Positions 62,259 through 64,000 of a stretch of DNA of 64,000 bases are shown piece after piece; positions within the stretch are counted from its first letter, which is position 1, and every line of letters begins with the position of its first letter. A program made the translations under genes and the position numbers. The notes beneath the pieces were generated by a model that saw nothing but the letters and a program-made list of their open reading frames with translations, had not been told where the DNA came from and searched no databases. Location of the stretch: contig NC_037593.1 of the NCBI RefSeq assembly GCF_003073045.1, positions 18,946,812-19,010,811 on the forward strand. The letters are read 5' to 3'. Source of the DNA: Pomacea canaliculata. Lineage: Eukaryota; Mollusca; Gastropoda; Architaenioglossa; Ampullariidae.

Positions 62259-64000
62259 TCTGTTGCTGCTTGTGGTCTTTTTCTCGTCCTCTCTCCATTT
62301 TCTGCCCTGTCCTCTTGTTGTCCAAGCAACAAGCAGGATACATCAGATCAGATGCCCTTTGCTCAGGCGTCAGATGATAGTCTGGACATCAACATCTCCT
62401 GGACATGGATCTTCCCTCATCCTCTATTCCCACTCAGCTTGATTGCTGCTCTCCTGGAAAGTCGTCAGTTTTTTATTTTCTCCTGCACCTTCTACTCTCC
62501 ACTCCATTCTCCCCACGACGTATATACAACATCGTCTTCATCTTCATCAGCTGAGAAACGACTATCTTCTGCCGATACCGCTGTGTCGTCACAAAGAGAG
62601 AAAACGGTGGGCTTGAGAAAAGGAAGGAGGGGTGGTGTGTGTGTGGGTGGTGGTGGTAGTGGTGGTGTGGTGGTAGTGGTCCGGCGAGCTTTGCGCGAAC
62701 ACACCGACATATTCCAGGCACTCACCACACATTGTTTTCGAACTTCCTACACCGTCGGGGGGCCCCTGGCCCGAACCTTAATGCGTTCTCGAAGCAGGAA
62801 GAAGGTATCAAGTGCTTTGGTGCTTGCTATGCTCGGACATGCAGAACAAACAGGCAAAATATGGTAAAACGTGGGCCGCCAATCCCGCCCGCTCGGGTCC
62901 CGGTCACGTGGGATTGATTCCCCGGTGCTGTCACAGATCGGCCTATTTGCTTAGCCGCACGACTCAAAGCAATTTTCCCCTTGCCATCCGTGGCCAAAAT
63001 TCAACAATCTTCCACGATTTGCAAATGAGATCATCGCCAATATGATGATGGCGGATGCAGGAGTCTCTCTCTTTCTGTCTTTTTCCATCTTACTGACTCT
63101 CTTGACATGATGACATCACCCCCTTCCTCTCCAGTCTTACACTTTCATGTCCATTTCGCCCTCCAGTCTCCTTCGCCCCGGAAAGTGTCATCTTCTAATT
63201 TTCACAGACAAGTTCACTATCTCTGAGAAACCGATTTTGGTGAGCTTCGCTAGGAAATACACAGAGAATATCACATTTTAAAAGAAAAATAGAAGATAGG
63301 TTGGTTCTCGATGTCGCATCTATTTTTTAAAAAATTATTTTTCGTCTCCGCCAAGTACGATCATCTCGCTTGCTAGAATGCTGGTTGTCGATGTGAGCCT
63401 TGGCAGTGAAGAACTCAGAAAACACAGGTTAGTCGTCTGAAGGTGACCAGAAATCCCAGGTAATACACTGCTAAAAAAATGTAAACAATTTAATTGGCTG
63501 GCTAGGGCTTGGACACTTACCATGTACCTGGCCCAGGATTTTCATCGTAAAGTCAGAAAAAATATAACTCTGGCGACTGTCGATGACATCAACACCCATC
63601 TATGTAAGTTGGAAAAAAATCGTCGCAGAGAAATTGATGGCGGACTGGGGGAGTGGGAAGGGAAAAGAAGGAATTGCAGCACGACAGATTAAGAAGACAG
63701 AAAGGTCGTCTCTTGCTAGTCTCTTATTTTATTTACTTCTGCTTTTCCACACAACAATATTCGAAGACTTGAAATAGAATTTCTGCACAATAATAATACA
63801 GGTGGGGAAGAAAATTCAGCAGTGGTCTGATCCAAAGGTGTCACATAGTCCAACAACTTTGCTCAGTTTGCGGAGGTCATCTTTGTCATAGTACGAATAA
63901 GGTAAATATTTTGTAAAGAAAATAATTTTACATCGAGAGTTATTAGCCGAGAACAGCGAGCCAGCCGAAACAATTCAGTGATGTTGCTTTGCGAACAATT

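Larger units (their letters stand above)
54074..64000. other. Gene-poor stretch rich in microsatellites
   Basis: I can name no gene here. Complex blocks with possible factor sites occur at about 57955-58030 (including TTGATCAAAGG, a TCF/LEF-like site), 59200-59300, and 62740-63060 (GATTGATTCCCCGG, GATTTGCAAATGAG). ORFs at 58151-58411, 58980-59270, 59304-59504 and 60967-61353 were inspected and are not supported. Between these blocks lie many simple repeats and AT-rich DNA. Confidence 0.35.

Noticed and set aside
1..64000. CRISPR arrays, operons, ribosome-binding sites, prophage or insertion sequences
   Set aside because: The window is eukaryotic with spliced genes; no such prokaryotic structure is present. 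No full tRNA or rRNA gene was recognised either.

Overview
The window is nuclear DNA from a eukaryote, most likely a lophotrochozoan animal and probably a gastropod mollusc. Genes are split into short exons with GT-AG (a few GC-AG) introns that are AT-rich. The recognisable proteins are animal orthologues, and the interspersed repeats (tRNA-derived SINE pieces, microsatellite-linked 'GCGCTTT' elements) are of a type common in molluscs. The species call is inference. I rebuilt all gene models by hand from splice sites and checked that every junction keeps the reading frame.

Left third (about 2.1-34.7 kb): AT-rich and gene-dense, with six multi-exon genes. (1) TMEM179-family membrane protein, minus, 2120-4302, 5 exons, 234 aa. 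(2) L-2-hydroxyglutarate dehydrogenase L2HGDH, plus, 4580-9926, 9 exons, 464 aa, head to head with (1) across 277 bp. (3) THUMPD2-type methyltransferase, minus, 11145-16394, 10 exons, 595 aa. (4) An unrecognised 206-aa protein, minus, 20462-21517, 3 exons. (5) An unrecognised 797-aa protein, plus, 22669-31289, 17 coding exons. It has a near-perfect tandem duplication of one 168-nt exon and two apparent GC-AG introns. (6) SDE2, minus, 31403-34677, 7 exons, 373 aa, tail to tail with (5) across 113 bp. Gene (3) has an 838-bp Tigger/pogo-like MITE inserted about 40 bp upstream of its start. A diverged tandem array of about 160-bp units lies at 17.9-18.4 kb.

Right part (about 34.7-64 kb): no gene I can name. 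It is richer in G+C, has many microsatellites, and has blocks of complex sequence that look like conserved non-coding or regulatory DNA. Several minus-strand ORF segments with good splice sites (38.5, 47.4-49.1, 49.9-50.0, 52.9-53.1 and 54.0 kb) may be exons of one or more uncharacterised genes with long introns. One plus-strand segment sits behind a TATA box at 44.07 kb. These are weak to moderate calls.

The named genes do not form a pathway. L2HGDH is mitochondrial metabolite repair, THUMPD2 is RNA methylation, SDE2 is replication stress and splicing, and TMEM179 is a membrane protein. Shared regulation is suggested only by the L2HGDH/TMEM179 divergent promoter, the divergent 206-aa/797-aa pair (21.5-22.7 kb) and the compact 797-aa/SDE2 convergent ends.
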